From Lutimaribacter salitolerans (GTDB lineage Bacteria; Pseudomonadota; Alphaproteobacteria; Rhodobacterales; Rhodobacteraceae), in contig NZ_JBHUDD010000027.1 of NCBI RefSeq assembly GCF_042677865.1, positions 186,001 to 250,000 of the forward strand: DNA of 64,000 nucleotides, written 5' to 3'. The position numbers and the translations under genes are program-made. Below the pieces are notes generated by a model, which worked only from the letters and a program-made list of their open reading frames with translations, made no database searches and was not told the DNA's origin. Position 1 is the stretch's first letter; each line of letters starts with the position of its first letter. Below, in pieces: positions 8,613 through 16,169 of the stretch.

Positions 8613-8861
8613 CTACCCCCCTGTCATCGGGGGAAAAAACGCCACTTCGCGCGCGCCTGCCAGCGAGGCGTCAAAGTCTGTCAGATCCTGATCCACCGCC
8701 ACCCGCAGCGCCGACAGGTCGGCAAAGGCGGCGGCATAGCGTTCCTCGCGCCCGCGCAACTCGTTCACAAGCTCGGACACGGTCGCGGCCTGCGTGTCCA
8801 CCACCTCGCGCGGGACACCGATACGTTCACGCACCCAGGCGAAATACAGCACGTCAATCAT
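8613..8861 (-). CDS. moaD: molybdopterin synthase sulfur carrier subunit
   Basis: A beta-grasp ubiquitin-like sulfur carrier of 82 residues ending in the required Gly-Gly (FFPPMTGG), whose terminal carboxylate is thiolated by MoeB. The start MIDVLYFAWVRERIG is typical. Its ATG overlaps the pgsA stop by four bases and its stop lies two bases from moaE, so the three genes should be cotranslated. Confidence 0.95.
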   Translation of the reverse strand: MIDVLYFAWVRERIGVPREVVDTQAATVSELVNELRGREERYAAAFADLSALRVAVDQDLTDFDASLAGAREVAFFPPMTGG

Positions 8862-9523
8862 GTGTCATCCCTCAGGTAAGGCATGGATTTGCGGAAATAC
8901 TCCCAACCTGTCACAAGCGTCAGCGCCGCCGCGATCCACAGCAGCACAAGCCCGATGCGCCCGGCCCAGATCATCCCCTCAAGCTTCCACCACAGCCCGT
9001 GCAGGTCCTCGACCTCGCCATCCAGAATGGCGGCGACCATGCCCGCATCCATGCCGTAGGTAAGCGAGCCGAAGTAATGTTCAAACACGCCTTGCGAAAA
9101 CAGCACCGCAATGGCGACCATCTGCAGGGTCGTCTTCCACTTGGCCAGTTTCGTGACCTTCAGCGTGCCGGCGGTGTCGCCCAGAAACTCGCGCAGGCCG
9201 GAAACAAAGACTTCGCGGAACAGGATCATCGTGGCGGGCAGCACCAGCCAGGGCGACATCGACGAATAGCCCACTATCACCATCAGCGCGATCACCACCA
9301 TCGCCTTGTCGGCGATCGGGTCCAGCATCGCTCCCAGCCGGGTTTCCTGCTGCCAGATGCGGGCCAGATAGCCATCGAACCAGTCGGTGATCGCCGCCCC
9401 CATGAACAGGACCAGCGCGAACCAATCCGCATAGGGCCGGGTGAAATACAGGAACATCACCGCCACGCCGGGCGCGGCCGCAAGGCGCAGGGCCGTCAGG
9501 ATATTCGGTATCGTCCACCTCAT
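8858..9523 (-). CDS. pgsA: CDP-diacylglycerol--glycerol-3-phosphate 3-phosphatidyltransferase
   Basis: Integral membrane enzyme making phosphatidylglycerol phosphate, the committed step to phosphatidylglycerol and cardiolipin. The CDP-alcohol phosphotransferase motif is intact as DWFDGYLAR, eight residues, then GAMLDPIAD. The 221 residues hold four to five membrane helices. It opens NILTALRLAAAPG, as PgsA proteins do. In many Rhodobacteraceae uvrC directly precedes pgsA-moaD-moaE, to my recollection; here uvrC lies about 7 kb away on the other strand, a local rearrangement. Confidence 0.93.
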   Translation of the reverse strand: MRWTIPNILTALRLAAAPGVAVMFLYFTRPYADWFALVLFMGAAITDWFDGYLARIWQQETRLGAMLDPIADKAMVVIALMVIVGYSSMSPWLVLPATMILFREVFVSGLREFLGDTAGTLKVTKLAKWKTTLQMVAIAVLFSQGVFEHYFGSLTYGMDAGMVAAILDGEVEDLHGLWWKLEGMIWAGRIGLVLLWIAAALTLVTGWEYFRKSMPYLRDDT

Positions 9524-9564
9524 GCGCCACTCCTAGCCCGTTCACCGGGCGGGGGGAAGGCCCG

Positions 9565-10545
9565 TCAATAGCGCCGATGCACGCGCTTTGCCCTGAGCAG
9601 CCGACGGTTCAGCATCTTTTCGCGCAGGAACACGAAAAGCCCCGATCCCATGATCAGCACGATTCCCATGCTGACCCACAGATCGGGCAACTCGGCCCAG
9701 ATAATCCAGCCCCAGAACACCGCCAGCGGCAGGCCGACATACTCGAACGGCGCGACGGTTGCGGCATCGGCCATGCGGTAGGCTTGGCTCAGGCAATAGC
9801 CGATGATGGCCGAGTTGAAGCCCAGCCCGGCAAAAAGCCAGATATCGCCATCGGCCGGCCAGACCCAGGCCCGCAGCAGGAATTGCAGCGATCCGTTCTC
9901 AAGCCCCACGGCAAAGCGACCATCGCCCGCCGCCAGCCAGAACATCACAGAGACAACGATGAAGGTGCCCTGTATCCATACCGCCAGCGCCGCCGCACTG
10001 GTCGTGACCCCCAGCCGCCGGGTCAGAAGCTGGTTCAGCGCATAGGTCAACGCGGCGATCACCGGCAAAAACAGCACCGCACGCGGCACCCCCAGCGCGG
10101 CCTGCCCGGCCCATGGCTTCATCATCACCACGACTCCGGCAAAGCCCACCACGACCGCACCGATCCGCCAGGGCCCGACCTTTTCACCCAGCAGCGGGAT
10201 CGACAGCAGCGTGATCATCAGCGGCGCCACAAAGAACAGCGCCGTCGCATCCGCCAGCGGCAGCACCGCCAGCGCGGCGAAAAAGGTCATGTTGGCCACC
10301 ACGATCAGCAGCCCGCGCAGCACATGCAGCCAGGGCGTGCGGGTTTTCAGGAGGTGAAATCCCCCCTCCCACTGCAGGATCATCAGGCTGAACACGATGC
10401 CCACCGAAGAACGGATGAACACCATCTGGTGCAGCGGATAGCCGCCCGACAACTGCTTGATCAGCATGTCGTTCACCGAAATCGCCGTCACCCCTGCAAG
10501 GATGAACAGGATGCCGAGGGTGTTTCTGTCGATCTGTGCGCTCAT
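9565..10545 (-). CDS. DMT family EamA-type transporter
   Basis: A ten-helix drug/metabolite transporter of 326 residues made of two EamA repeats, residues about 10-145 and 155-300. Features include GVTAISVNDMLIKQ, FIRSSVGIVFSLMIL and, in the second repeat, FEYVGLPLAVFWGWIIWAEL. Members export amino acids, nucleosides or other small metabolites; the substrate is unknown here. The N-terminus MSAQIDRNTLGILFILAGV starts just before the first helix. It stands alone between pgsA on the same strand and coxG in the opposite direction. Confidence 0.85.
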   Translation of the reverse strand: MSAQIDRNTLGILFILAGVTAISVNDMLIKQLSGGYPLHQMVFIRSSVGIVFSLMILQWEGGFHLLKTRTPWLHVLRGLLIVVANMTFFAALAVLPLADATALFFVAPLMITLLSIPLLGEKVGPWRIGAVVVGFAGVVVMMKPWAGQAALGVPRAVLFLPVIAALTYALNQLLTRRLGVTTSAAALAVWIQGTFIVVSVMFWLAAGDGRFAVGLENGSLQFLLRAWVWPADGDIWLFAGLGFNSAIIGYCLSQAYRMADAATVAPFEYVGLPLAVFWGWIIWAELPDLWVSMGIVLIMGSGLFVFLREKMLNRRLLRAKRVHRRY

Positions 10546-10658
10546 CAGGATTGGCTAGCACGAAGGATGGGGCACGCCCATCGCAAAAGCGCCCTCTTTC
10601 CCGGCGCTGTGGCTTGGGCTAACCTATGCGTCAGGGACAGGACAGGGAGAGACCCGGA

Positions 10659-11183
10659 ATGGAAATGCACGACCAGCGCGACATCCGCGCCGACCGCGAA
10701 ACGGTATGGGCCGCCTTGCTGAGCGCCGATGTGCTGCACGAATGCGTGCCCGGCGCGCAGGAGGTGACCGGCAGCCTCGAAGAGGGGTTCCACGCCACCG
10801 TGGTGCAGAAGGTCGGGCCGGTGAAGGCCACCTTCAAGGGGGCCGTGACCCTGACCGACATGGTCGAACTGGAGAGCCTGACCCTGTCGGGCGAAGGCAA
10901 GGGGGGGGCTGCGGGCTTTGCCAAGGGCGGGGCCAGGGTGCGGCTGGAAGAGATCGAGACCGGCACGCGGCTGTTCTATGATGTCGAGGCCAAGGTCGGC
11001 GGCAAGCTGGCACAACTGGGCAGCCGCATCATCGACGGCTTTGCCAAGAAGATGGCCGACCAGTTCTTTTCCCGCTTTCAGGAGGTGCTAGAAGGCCCTG
11101 CCGAGGCCGAGGCGGACAGCCCCGAGGCCCAGCCCGAGGCGGTCAAGAAGGGCTGGCTGAAACGGCTGACCGGCAAGGCCTGA
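10659..11183 (+). CDS. CoxG-like SRPBCC family protein
   Basis: A 174-residue SRPBCC (START-like) protein resembling CO dehydrogenase subunit G, which recruits or matures molybdenum hydroxylases at the membrane. The pattern DIRADRETVWAALLSADVL, then CVPGAQEV and FKGAVTLTDM, is typical. The last 30 residues are a charged linker (EAEADSPEAQPEAVKKG) ending in a basic tail. No cox structural genes are nearby, so a general maturation role for a molybdenum enzyme is only inference. The ATG at 10659 follows GGGAGAGACCC; an ATG at 10626 is less likely. Confidence 0.8.
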   Translation: MEMHDQRDIRADRETVWAALLSADVLHECVPGAQEVTGSLEEGFHATVVQKVGPVKATFKGAVTLTDMVELESLTLSGEGKGGAAGFAKGGARVRLEEIETGTRLFYDVEAKVGGKLAQLGSRIIDGFAKKMADQFFSRFQEVLEGPAEAEADSPEAQPEAVKKGWLKRLTGKA

Positions 11184-11194
11184 TCCGGCTGACA

Positions 11195-11312
11195 AAACGG
11201 TGCGCGCCAGAGGCGCGCGCTGTATCAGCATCGCTGACGCGATGCGGTTGGGGGCGCTGCCCCCGGTCGCCCGATGGGCGCCCTCCCCCGGGATATTTCC
11301 AGAGAGAGGAAA
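11195..11312. repeat. intergenic hairpin repeat, copy B
   Basis: Hairpins GCGCGCC/GGCGCGC (11202-11218), GCATCGC/GCGATGC (11228-11245), GGGGGC/GCCCCC (11250-11264) and CGCCC/GGGCG (11268-11280) are followed by the tail CCCGGGATATTTCCAGAGAG ending at about 11305. The first three hairpins match copy A in order and spacing. The tail matches copy C at 18046-18078 in reverse orientation, with one or two differences. It sits directly 3' of coxG. Confidence 0.75.
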
Positions 11313-11391
11313 CATGCGCAGCCCCTGTGCGTTCCGGCGGGTTGGGTGTTCTGCCGGTCGTGTGGTAGGGGGCAGGGGCGGAGGAACGATC

Positions 11392-12321
11392 ATGGCGTCC
11401 ATTCTTGAAATCAAAGGGCTGGAAAAGCGCTATGCCAGCGGGCATGTGGCGCTGCACGGTGTCGATCTGTCGATCGAGGAGGGCGAGATCCTGGCGCTGC
11501 TTGGCCCCAACGGGGCAGGCAAGACCACACTGATCTCGATCGTCTGCGGGCTGGTGATGCCATCGGCCGGGCAGGTCAGCGTCGGCGGGTTCGACATCAG
11601 GCGCGAGTATCGCCGCGCTCGCGCGCTCATCGGTCTGGTGCCGCAGGAAATCGCGCTGGAACCGTTCGAGACGGTGTGGAACGTGGTGCGGTTTTCGCGC
11701 GGGCTGTTCGGCAAGGGGCGCGATGATGCGCATCTTGAGGACGTCCTGCGCAGCCTGAGCCTGTGGGACAAGCGCGATGCGCAGGTGCGCGAGTTGTCGG
11801 GCGGGATGAAACGTCGCGTGCTGATCGCCAAGGCACTGGCGCATGAGCCGCGCATCCTGTTTCTGGACGAGCCGACCGCGGGCGTGGACGTGGAACTGCG
11901 CCGCAGCATGTGGGAGGTGGTCGAGGGTCTGCGCGCGCGCGGCGTCACCATCATCCTGACCACGCATTACATCGAGGAAGCCGAAGAGATTGCCGACCGC
12001 ATCGCGGTGATCGCCAAGGGCGAGATCCTGCTGGTCGAGGACAAGGCCCGATTGATGGACCGCATGGGGCAAAAAGAGCTGCGCATCGAATTGCACGAGC
12101 CGATCACGGCCCTGCCCGCGCGGTTTGCCGAAAAGGGGCTGGAGCTGATCGACGAGGGCCGGGCCATCCTGTTTCGCTATGACACGCGCGGGCCGCGCAC
12201 GGGCATCGCCAGCCTGCTGACCGATCTGGCCGCCGAAGGCATCGTTTTGCGCGACATCGCCACCCGGCAATCCAGCCTTGAGGAAATCTTTGTCGGGCTG
12301 GTGACAGAGGAGCAGACATGA
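11392..12321 (+). CDS. ABC-2 type exporter, ATP-binding subunit
   Basis: A 309-residue ATPase of the ABC-2/NodI-DrrA class that energises the permease encoded next. Walker A GPNGAGKT, Q-loop VPQE, signature LSGGMKRR, Walker B ILFLDEPTAGVD and the switch His in TTHYIEE are all present. The last 100 residues form the extra C-terminal domain common in this class. The ATG at 11392 has a GGAGG site at 11380-11384. An in-frame ATG at 11314 follows AGAGAGAGG supplied by repeat copy B and would add 26 residues without family character. It overlaps the permease by four bases (ATGA). Confidence 0.9.
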   Translation: MASILEIKGLEKRYASGHVALHGVDLSIEEGEILALLGPNGAGKTTLISIVCGLVMPSAGQVSVGGFDIRREYRRARALIGLVPQEIALEPFETVWNVVRFSRGLFGKGRDDAHLEDVLRSLSLWDKRDAQVRELSGGMKRRVLIAKALAHEPRILFLDEPTAGVDVELRRSMWEVVEGLRARGVTIILTTHYIEEAEEIADRIAVIAKGEILLVEDKARLMDRMGQKELRIELHEPITALPARFAEKGLELIDEGRAILFRYDTRGPRTGIASLLTDLAAEGIVLRDIATRQSSLEEIFVGLVTEEQT

Positions 12322-13079
12322 ACCTGACCGCAATCGCCGCCATCTACCGGATGGAGATGCTGCGGTTCTTCCGCACAATCCTGCAAAGTTTCGTCTCGCC
12401 AGTGTTGTCCACGTCGCTATATTTTGTGGTCTTCGGCACCGCCATCGGCAGCCGCATCGACCAGGTCGAGGGGGTGAGTTACGGCGCGTTCATCGTGCCG
12501 GGGCTGATCATGCTGTCGATCATGACCCAAGGCATCTCCAACGCCAGCTTCGCAATCTATTTCCCGAAGTTCATCGGCACGATATACGAGCTGTTGTCAG
12601 CGCCCATCAGCTTTATCGAGGTGACAATCGGCTATGTCGGGGCGGCGGCCACCAAGTCGCTGTTCATCGGGCTGGTGATCCTGGCCACCGCGCATCTGTT
12701 CGTGGATTTGCAGATCGCGCATCCGGTGGCGATGCTGGCCTTCATGGTGCTGACCTGTCTGAGCTTTGCCTTGTTCGGCTTCATCATCGGCATCTGGGCG
12801 CAGAATTTCGAGCAGTTGCAGATGATCCCGCTGCTGGTGGTCACGCCTTTGGTGTTTCTGGGTGGCGCGTTCTATTCGGTGTCCATGCTGCCGCCGACGT
12901 GGCAGACGGTGACCCTGTTCAACCCGGTGGTCTACCTGATTTCCGGCTTCCGCTGGTCGTTCTTCGGGCTGGCGGATGTGCCTGTGGGGCTGAGCCTGCT
13001 GGCCATCGCGGGCTTTACCGTGCTGTGCCTTGCCATCATCGCATGGATGTTTCGCACAGGGTATCGCCTGCGCGACTGA
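12318..13079 (+). CDS. ABC-2 type exporter, permease subunit
   Basis: A 253-residue permease with six predicted helices of the ABC-2 family, partner of the preceding ATPase. Landmarks include TILQSFVSPVLSTSLYFVVF (helix 1), GAFIVPGLIMLSIMTQGI and PLLVVTPLVFLGGAFYSVSM, the latter typical of the NodJ/DrrB/YadH group. The substrate is unknown; relatives export lipids, polysaccharide precursors or drugs. ATGA overlap with the ATPase gene implies translational coupling. Confidence 0.9.
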   Translation: MNLTAIAAIYRMEMLRFFRTILQSFVSPVLSTSLYFVVFGTAIGSRIDQVEGVSYGAFIVPGLIMLSIMTQGISNASFAIYFPKFIGTIYELLSAPISFIEVTIGYVGAAATKSLFIGLVILATAHLFVDLQIAHPVAMLAFMVLTCLSFALFGFIIGIWAQNFEQLQMIPLLVVTPLVFLGGAFYSVSMLPPTWQTVTLFNPVVYLISGFRWSFFGLADVPVGLSLLAIAGFTVLCLAIIAWMFRTGYRLRD

Positions 13080-13146
13080 GGCGCACGCCGCAAAAGCCCG
13101 GCACCGCGCCTTGTTTGTGGTGCGCGGGCAATCTACATGACTTGGC

Positions 13147-13944
13147 ATGAAACGATTTATCCCCTTTGTGAAATCCGACCCCACCGTGGCCGTCATCCGG
13201 CTGTCTGGCATGATCGGATCGGGCCCGCGCGCGCAGTTGAGTGACGAGGCCATGGCCCCCGTGATCGAACGCGCGTTCCGGCGGGGCAAGCCCGCGGCGG
13301 TGGCGCTGGTCATCAACAGCCCCGGCGGATCACCCGTGCAATCGGCCCTGATCGGGGCGCGCATCCGCCGGCTGGCCGAAGAGAAAAAGATCCCCGTGCA
13401 TGCCTTTGTCGAGGATGTCGCCGCCTCGGGCGGGTATTGGCTGGCCTGTGCGGCCGATGACATCCGGGCCGACTATGGCTCGATCGTGGGGTCGATCGGC
13501 GTCATCTCGGCGGGGTTCGGCGCGCATGAATTGCTGGCCCGACAGGGGATCGAGCGGCGGGTCTATACCGCCGGGCAATCCAAATCCATGCTCGACCCGT
13601 TCAAGCCCGAGGACGAGGCCGACGTCGCCCGGTTGCGCGTGATCCTCGAGGACATGCACACCGGGTTCAAAGAGTGGGTCACGGCGCGGCGCGGTGACAA
13701 GCTGGCGACCGACAGGGACCTGTTCACCGGCGACATCTGGCTGGGTGGAAAGGCGATCGAGGTCGGGCTGATCGACGCTCTGGGCCACATGGAACCGACG
13801 ATGAAGGATCTCTATGGCGACAAGGTGCGGTTCGCGCGCTACGGGCGCAAACGCTCGATCTTTCAGAGGTTCGGGGCAACCCTGATCCATGATGCCCTGA
13901 CCGGATTCGAGGAGCGCGCGGCCTATGCGCGTTTCGGCCTGTGA
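13147..13944 (+). CDS. S49 family (SppA/SohB-like) serine peptidase
   Basis: A membrane-associated peptidase using a Ser/Lys dyad, with roles in signal-peptide or membrane-protein turnover. The nucleophile Ser lies in EDVAASGGYWLACAADD and the general-base Lys in YTAGQSKSMLDPF. NSPGGSPVQSALIGARIR forms the oxyanion region. At 265 residues it is the short, single-domain form and lacks an obvious N-terminal membrane helix. Its 3' end overlaps the following small membrane-protein gene by 20 bases, an arrangement I associate with Rhodobacteraceae. Confidence 0.92.
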   Translation: MKRFIPFVKSDPTVAVIRLSGMIGSGPRAQLSDEAMAPVIERAFRRGKPAAVALVINSPGGSPVQSALIGARIRRLAEEKKIPVHAFVEDVAASGGYWLACAADDIRADYGSIVGSIGVISAGFGAHELLARQGIERRVYTAGQSKSMLDPFKPEDEADVARLRVILEDMHTGFKEWVTARRGDKLATDRDLFTGDIWLGGKAIEVGLIDALGHMEPTMKDLYGDKVRFARYGRKRSIFQRFGATLIHDALTGFEERAAYARFGL

Positions 13945-14113
13945 CGTGATCATCAAGATCGTCACCCTGTTTCTGGTCGGCATGGGCGTTCTGGCCATGT
14001 TCGGCAAGCTGCGCTTTCCGGGCCAGAAACGCCTGCAATCGGCGCGCTGCCGGTCCTGCGGGCGCTACCGCATCGGCAAGGGGCCCTGCCCCTGCAAGCA
14101 AGGGAAACGGTAA
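13925..14113 (+). CDS. small membrane protein with C-terminal cysteine cluster
   Basis: A 62-residue protein, not assigned to a named family. A single hydrophobic segment (IIKIVTLFLVGMGVLAMFG, about residues 9-27) is followed by a basic stretch. A cytoplasmic-type cysteine cluster ends it: ARCRSCGRYRIGKGPCPC, with four cysteines arranged C-x2-C-x8-C-x-C that could bind zinc. It overlaps the S49 peptidase gene by 20 bases if the ATG at 13925 is used. A GTG at 13946, one base after the peptidase stop codon, is an alternative start. The overlap makes cofunction with the peptidase likely. The antiporter gene follows after 3 bases. Confidence 0.7.
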   Translation: MRVSACDVIIKIVTLFLVGMGVLAMFGKLRFPGQKRLQSARCRSCGRYRIGKGPCPCKQGKR

Positions 14114-14116
14114 TTC

Positions 14117-15073
14117 ATGGAATGGCTGCTGGTGGGGCTTGGCCTTGTGATCCTGCTATTGGCGGGCGACGCACTGGTGAAGGGTGCCGTGAACCTGTCG
14201 CTGCGGGTGGGGATACCTGCGTTGATCGTCAGCCTGACCATCGTGGCCTTTGGCACCTCGGCGCCTGAGCTGCTGATCTCGATAAAGGCGGCATTGGCGG
14301 GCGTTCCGGGCATCGCCATGGGCAATGTGGTGGGATCGAACACCGCCAACGTGCTGCTGGTGCTGGGCATCCCGGCCATGCTGACGACCCTTCACACCAG
14401 CGAGGTCAACAGCCGCAAGACCTATGTGCAGATGCTGATCGCTTCGGTCCTGTTCATCGGTCTGGCCTTTACCGGCGAGTTCAATGCCCCCATCGGGCTG
14501 ATCCTGCTGGCGGCGCTGGCCACGATGCTGACGCTGGCCTATCTGGATGCGCGCAAGCACCGGCGCGCGGAAAAGGCCGCCGCCGCATTGGCGGATGACG
14601 AAGAGGTCGAAGGTGCCGATCCTGACATGCCGTGGTGGCAGATCATCGTCTTTCTGGTGCTGGGTCTGGTTGGCCTGCCGCTGGGGGCCGATCTGCTGGT
14701 GGACAACGCCAGCGTGATCGCGCAGCGCTATGGAGTCAGCGACACGGTGATCGGCCTGACGCTGGTGGCGGTCGGGACCTCGCTGCCGGAACTGGCCACG
14801 ACCGTGATGGCCGCGCTGCGCCGACAGGCCGACGTGGCCCTGGGCAATGTCATCGGGTCGAACATGTTCAACCTGCTGGCCATCATCGGCGTTGCCTCTC
14901 TGGTCGCGCCGATCCCGGTCGACCAGTCCTTTCTCACCTTCGACCTGTGGGTCATGCTGGCGGCGTCGCTGGTGCTGATCCCCTTCGTGTTCCTTGGCCG
15001 CAACCTGACGCGCCTGTGGGGGGTGATCTTGACCGCCGCCTATGTGGGCTATGTCGTGATCGTGCTGAGCTAG
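14117..15073 (+). CDS. calcium/sodium antiporter, CaCA family (YrbG-like)
   Basis: Cation/Ca2+ exchanger with about ten helices and two inverted alpha repeats. Repeat 1 carries FGTSAPELLISIKAAL and GNVVGSNTANVLLVLG; repeat 2 carries VGTSLPELATTVMAAL and GNVIGSNMFNLLAIIG. These motifs form the ion site. The central loop (EKAAAALADDEEVEGADPD) is acidic and cytoplasmic. At 318 residues it matches E. coli YrbG. It lies three bases after the small Cys-cluster protein and 14 bases before the SDR gene. Confidence 0.93.
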   Translation: MEWLLVGLGLVILLLAGDALVKGAVNLSLRVGIPALIVSLTIVAFGTSAPELLISIKAALAGVPGIAMGNVVGSNTANVLLVLGIPAMLTTLHTSEVNSRKTYVQMLIASVLFIGLAFTGEFNAPIGLILLAALATMLTLAYLDARKHRRAEKAAAALADDEEVEGADPDMPWWQIIVFLVLGLVGLPLGADLLVDNASVIAQRYGVSDTVIGLTLVAVGTSLPELATTVMAALRRQADVALGNVIGSNMFNLLAIIGVASLVAPIPVDQSFLTFDLWVMLAASLVLIPFVFLGRNLTRLWGVILTAAYVGYVVIVLS

Positions 15074-15087
15074 GACAGGGGACGGCG

Positions 15088-15867
15088 ATGGGACGGGCAT
15101 TGGTAACCGGCGCGGGCAAGCGGCTGGGTCGCGCGATGGCGCTGTATCTGGCCGGGCGCGGGTTTGACGTGGCGGTGCATTACGACAGTTCAACCGAGGC
15201 TGCCGAAGAGGTCGCCAGCGACATCCGCCGCATGGGGGGTAACGCCGCAACGCTGCAAGCCGATCTGCTGGACGAGGACGCAACGCAGGCGCTGCTGCCC
15301 GCCGCGGCGCAGGTCCTTGGCGGGCCGGTCACCTGCCTGGTCAACAACGCGTCGATCTTCGAACATGACACCATCACCAGCGCCACCCGCGAAAGCTGGG
15401 ACAGGCATATCGACTCCAACCTGCGCGCGCCTTACGTGCTGACCCAACACATGGCCGCACAGATTCCCGACCCGGTGCGGGACGATATGGGCGAGCCGGT
15501 GGCGCAGGGGCTGATCGTGAACATGATCGACCAGAGGGTGCGCAAACTGACTCCCGAGTTTTCCACCTACACCATCGCCAAGATGGGTCTCTGGGCGCTG
15601 ACGCAGACCGCTGCACAGGGTCTGGCCCCGCGCATCCGCGTCAACGCCATCGGTCCCGGCCCGACCCTGCAGGGCGGCCGTCAGAGCGACCAGCATTTCG
15701 CCCGCCAGCGCGCCGCCACGGTGCTGGGCCGCGGTGCCAACCCGTCGGACATCACCGCTGCGCTGGGGTACTTTCTGGACGCGCCGGGCGTCACCGGGCA
15801 GTTGATCTGCGTCGATGGCGGGCAGCACCTGGCGTGGGAAACGCCCGACGTTCTGGGGGTGGAATGA
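15088..15867 (+). CDS. SDR family oxidoreductase, pteridine reductase/FolM-like
   Basis: A 259-residue classical short-chain dehydrogenase using NADP(H). The cofactor motif TGAGKRLGR contains the RR/KR-like change seen in FolM and pteridine reductases. CLVNNASIF and YTIAK (catalytic Tyr and Lys) follow, then AIGPGPTLQGG. The overall pattern, including GQLICVDGGQHLAW near the C-terminus, is closest to the FolM/PTR1 group, so reduction of a pterin or dihydrofolate is a reasonable guess. The ATG at 15088 follows GGGGACGGCG. The gene ends the 13.1-15.9 kb gene run. Confidence 0.8.
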   Translation: MGRALVTGAGKRLGRAMALYLAGRGFDVAVHYDSSTEAAEEVASDIRRMGGNAATLQADLLDEDATQALLPAAAQVLGGPVTCLVNNASIFEHDTITSATRESWDRHIDSNLRAPYVLTQHMAAQIPDPVRDDMGEPVAQGLIVNMIDQRVRKLTPEFSTYTIAKMGLWALTQTAAQGLAPRIRVNAIGPGPTLQGGRQSDQHFARQRAATVLGRGANPSDITAALGYFLDAPGVTGQLICVDGGQHLAWETPDVLGVE

Positions 15868-16169
15868 CAAGCCCTGCGGTTGCCCTTGCGGCAAGTTGTG
15901 CACCGCTCTCATTCCTGTGATCTTCGCGTTACAAAAATGTTAAGAAAATCATACGCTTGTCAGCGCCATCAATTTTTATGTAAAGATTTCAAGCCTTTAA
16001 AAAATCGCACAAAAAATAGGCAAATGCCGGAAACCAGCCGAAACCAACAAGAATTTCGACATGTCTGGAATTTATGCGCAGACTTATCCACAGAAACGGT
16101 GGATGCGTTCCCCCTTGCCCCGCCCCGGTATTCATTGCAGCGCAGCACGCAGAATCATATCTCTTGACC
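15868..16169 (+). promoter_or_regulatory. AT-rich gene-free leader upstream of uvrC with a DnaA-box-like site
   Basis: A 302-base gap that is far AT-richer than the surroundings between about 15915 and 16080. It has runs such as ATTTTTATGTAAAG and CTTTAAAAAATCG. A perfect match to the DnaA box consensus, TTATCCACA, lies at 16084-16092. I see no repeat array of such sites and no LexA-type paired GTTC site. An open frame across it (15880-16167) has no protein-like character. It most likely holds the uvrC promoter. Confidence 0.5.

Noticed and set aside
15880..16167. A 95-codon open frame in the uvrC leader
   Set aside because: AT-rich, no Shine-Dalgarno site and no protein-like pattern; better read as promoter region.
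15868..16169. Chromosomal replication origin
   Set aside because: Only one perfect DnaA-box match and no dnaA, parAB or gidA-type neighbours.
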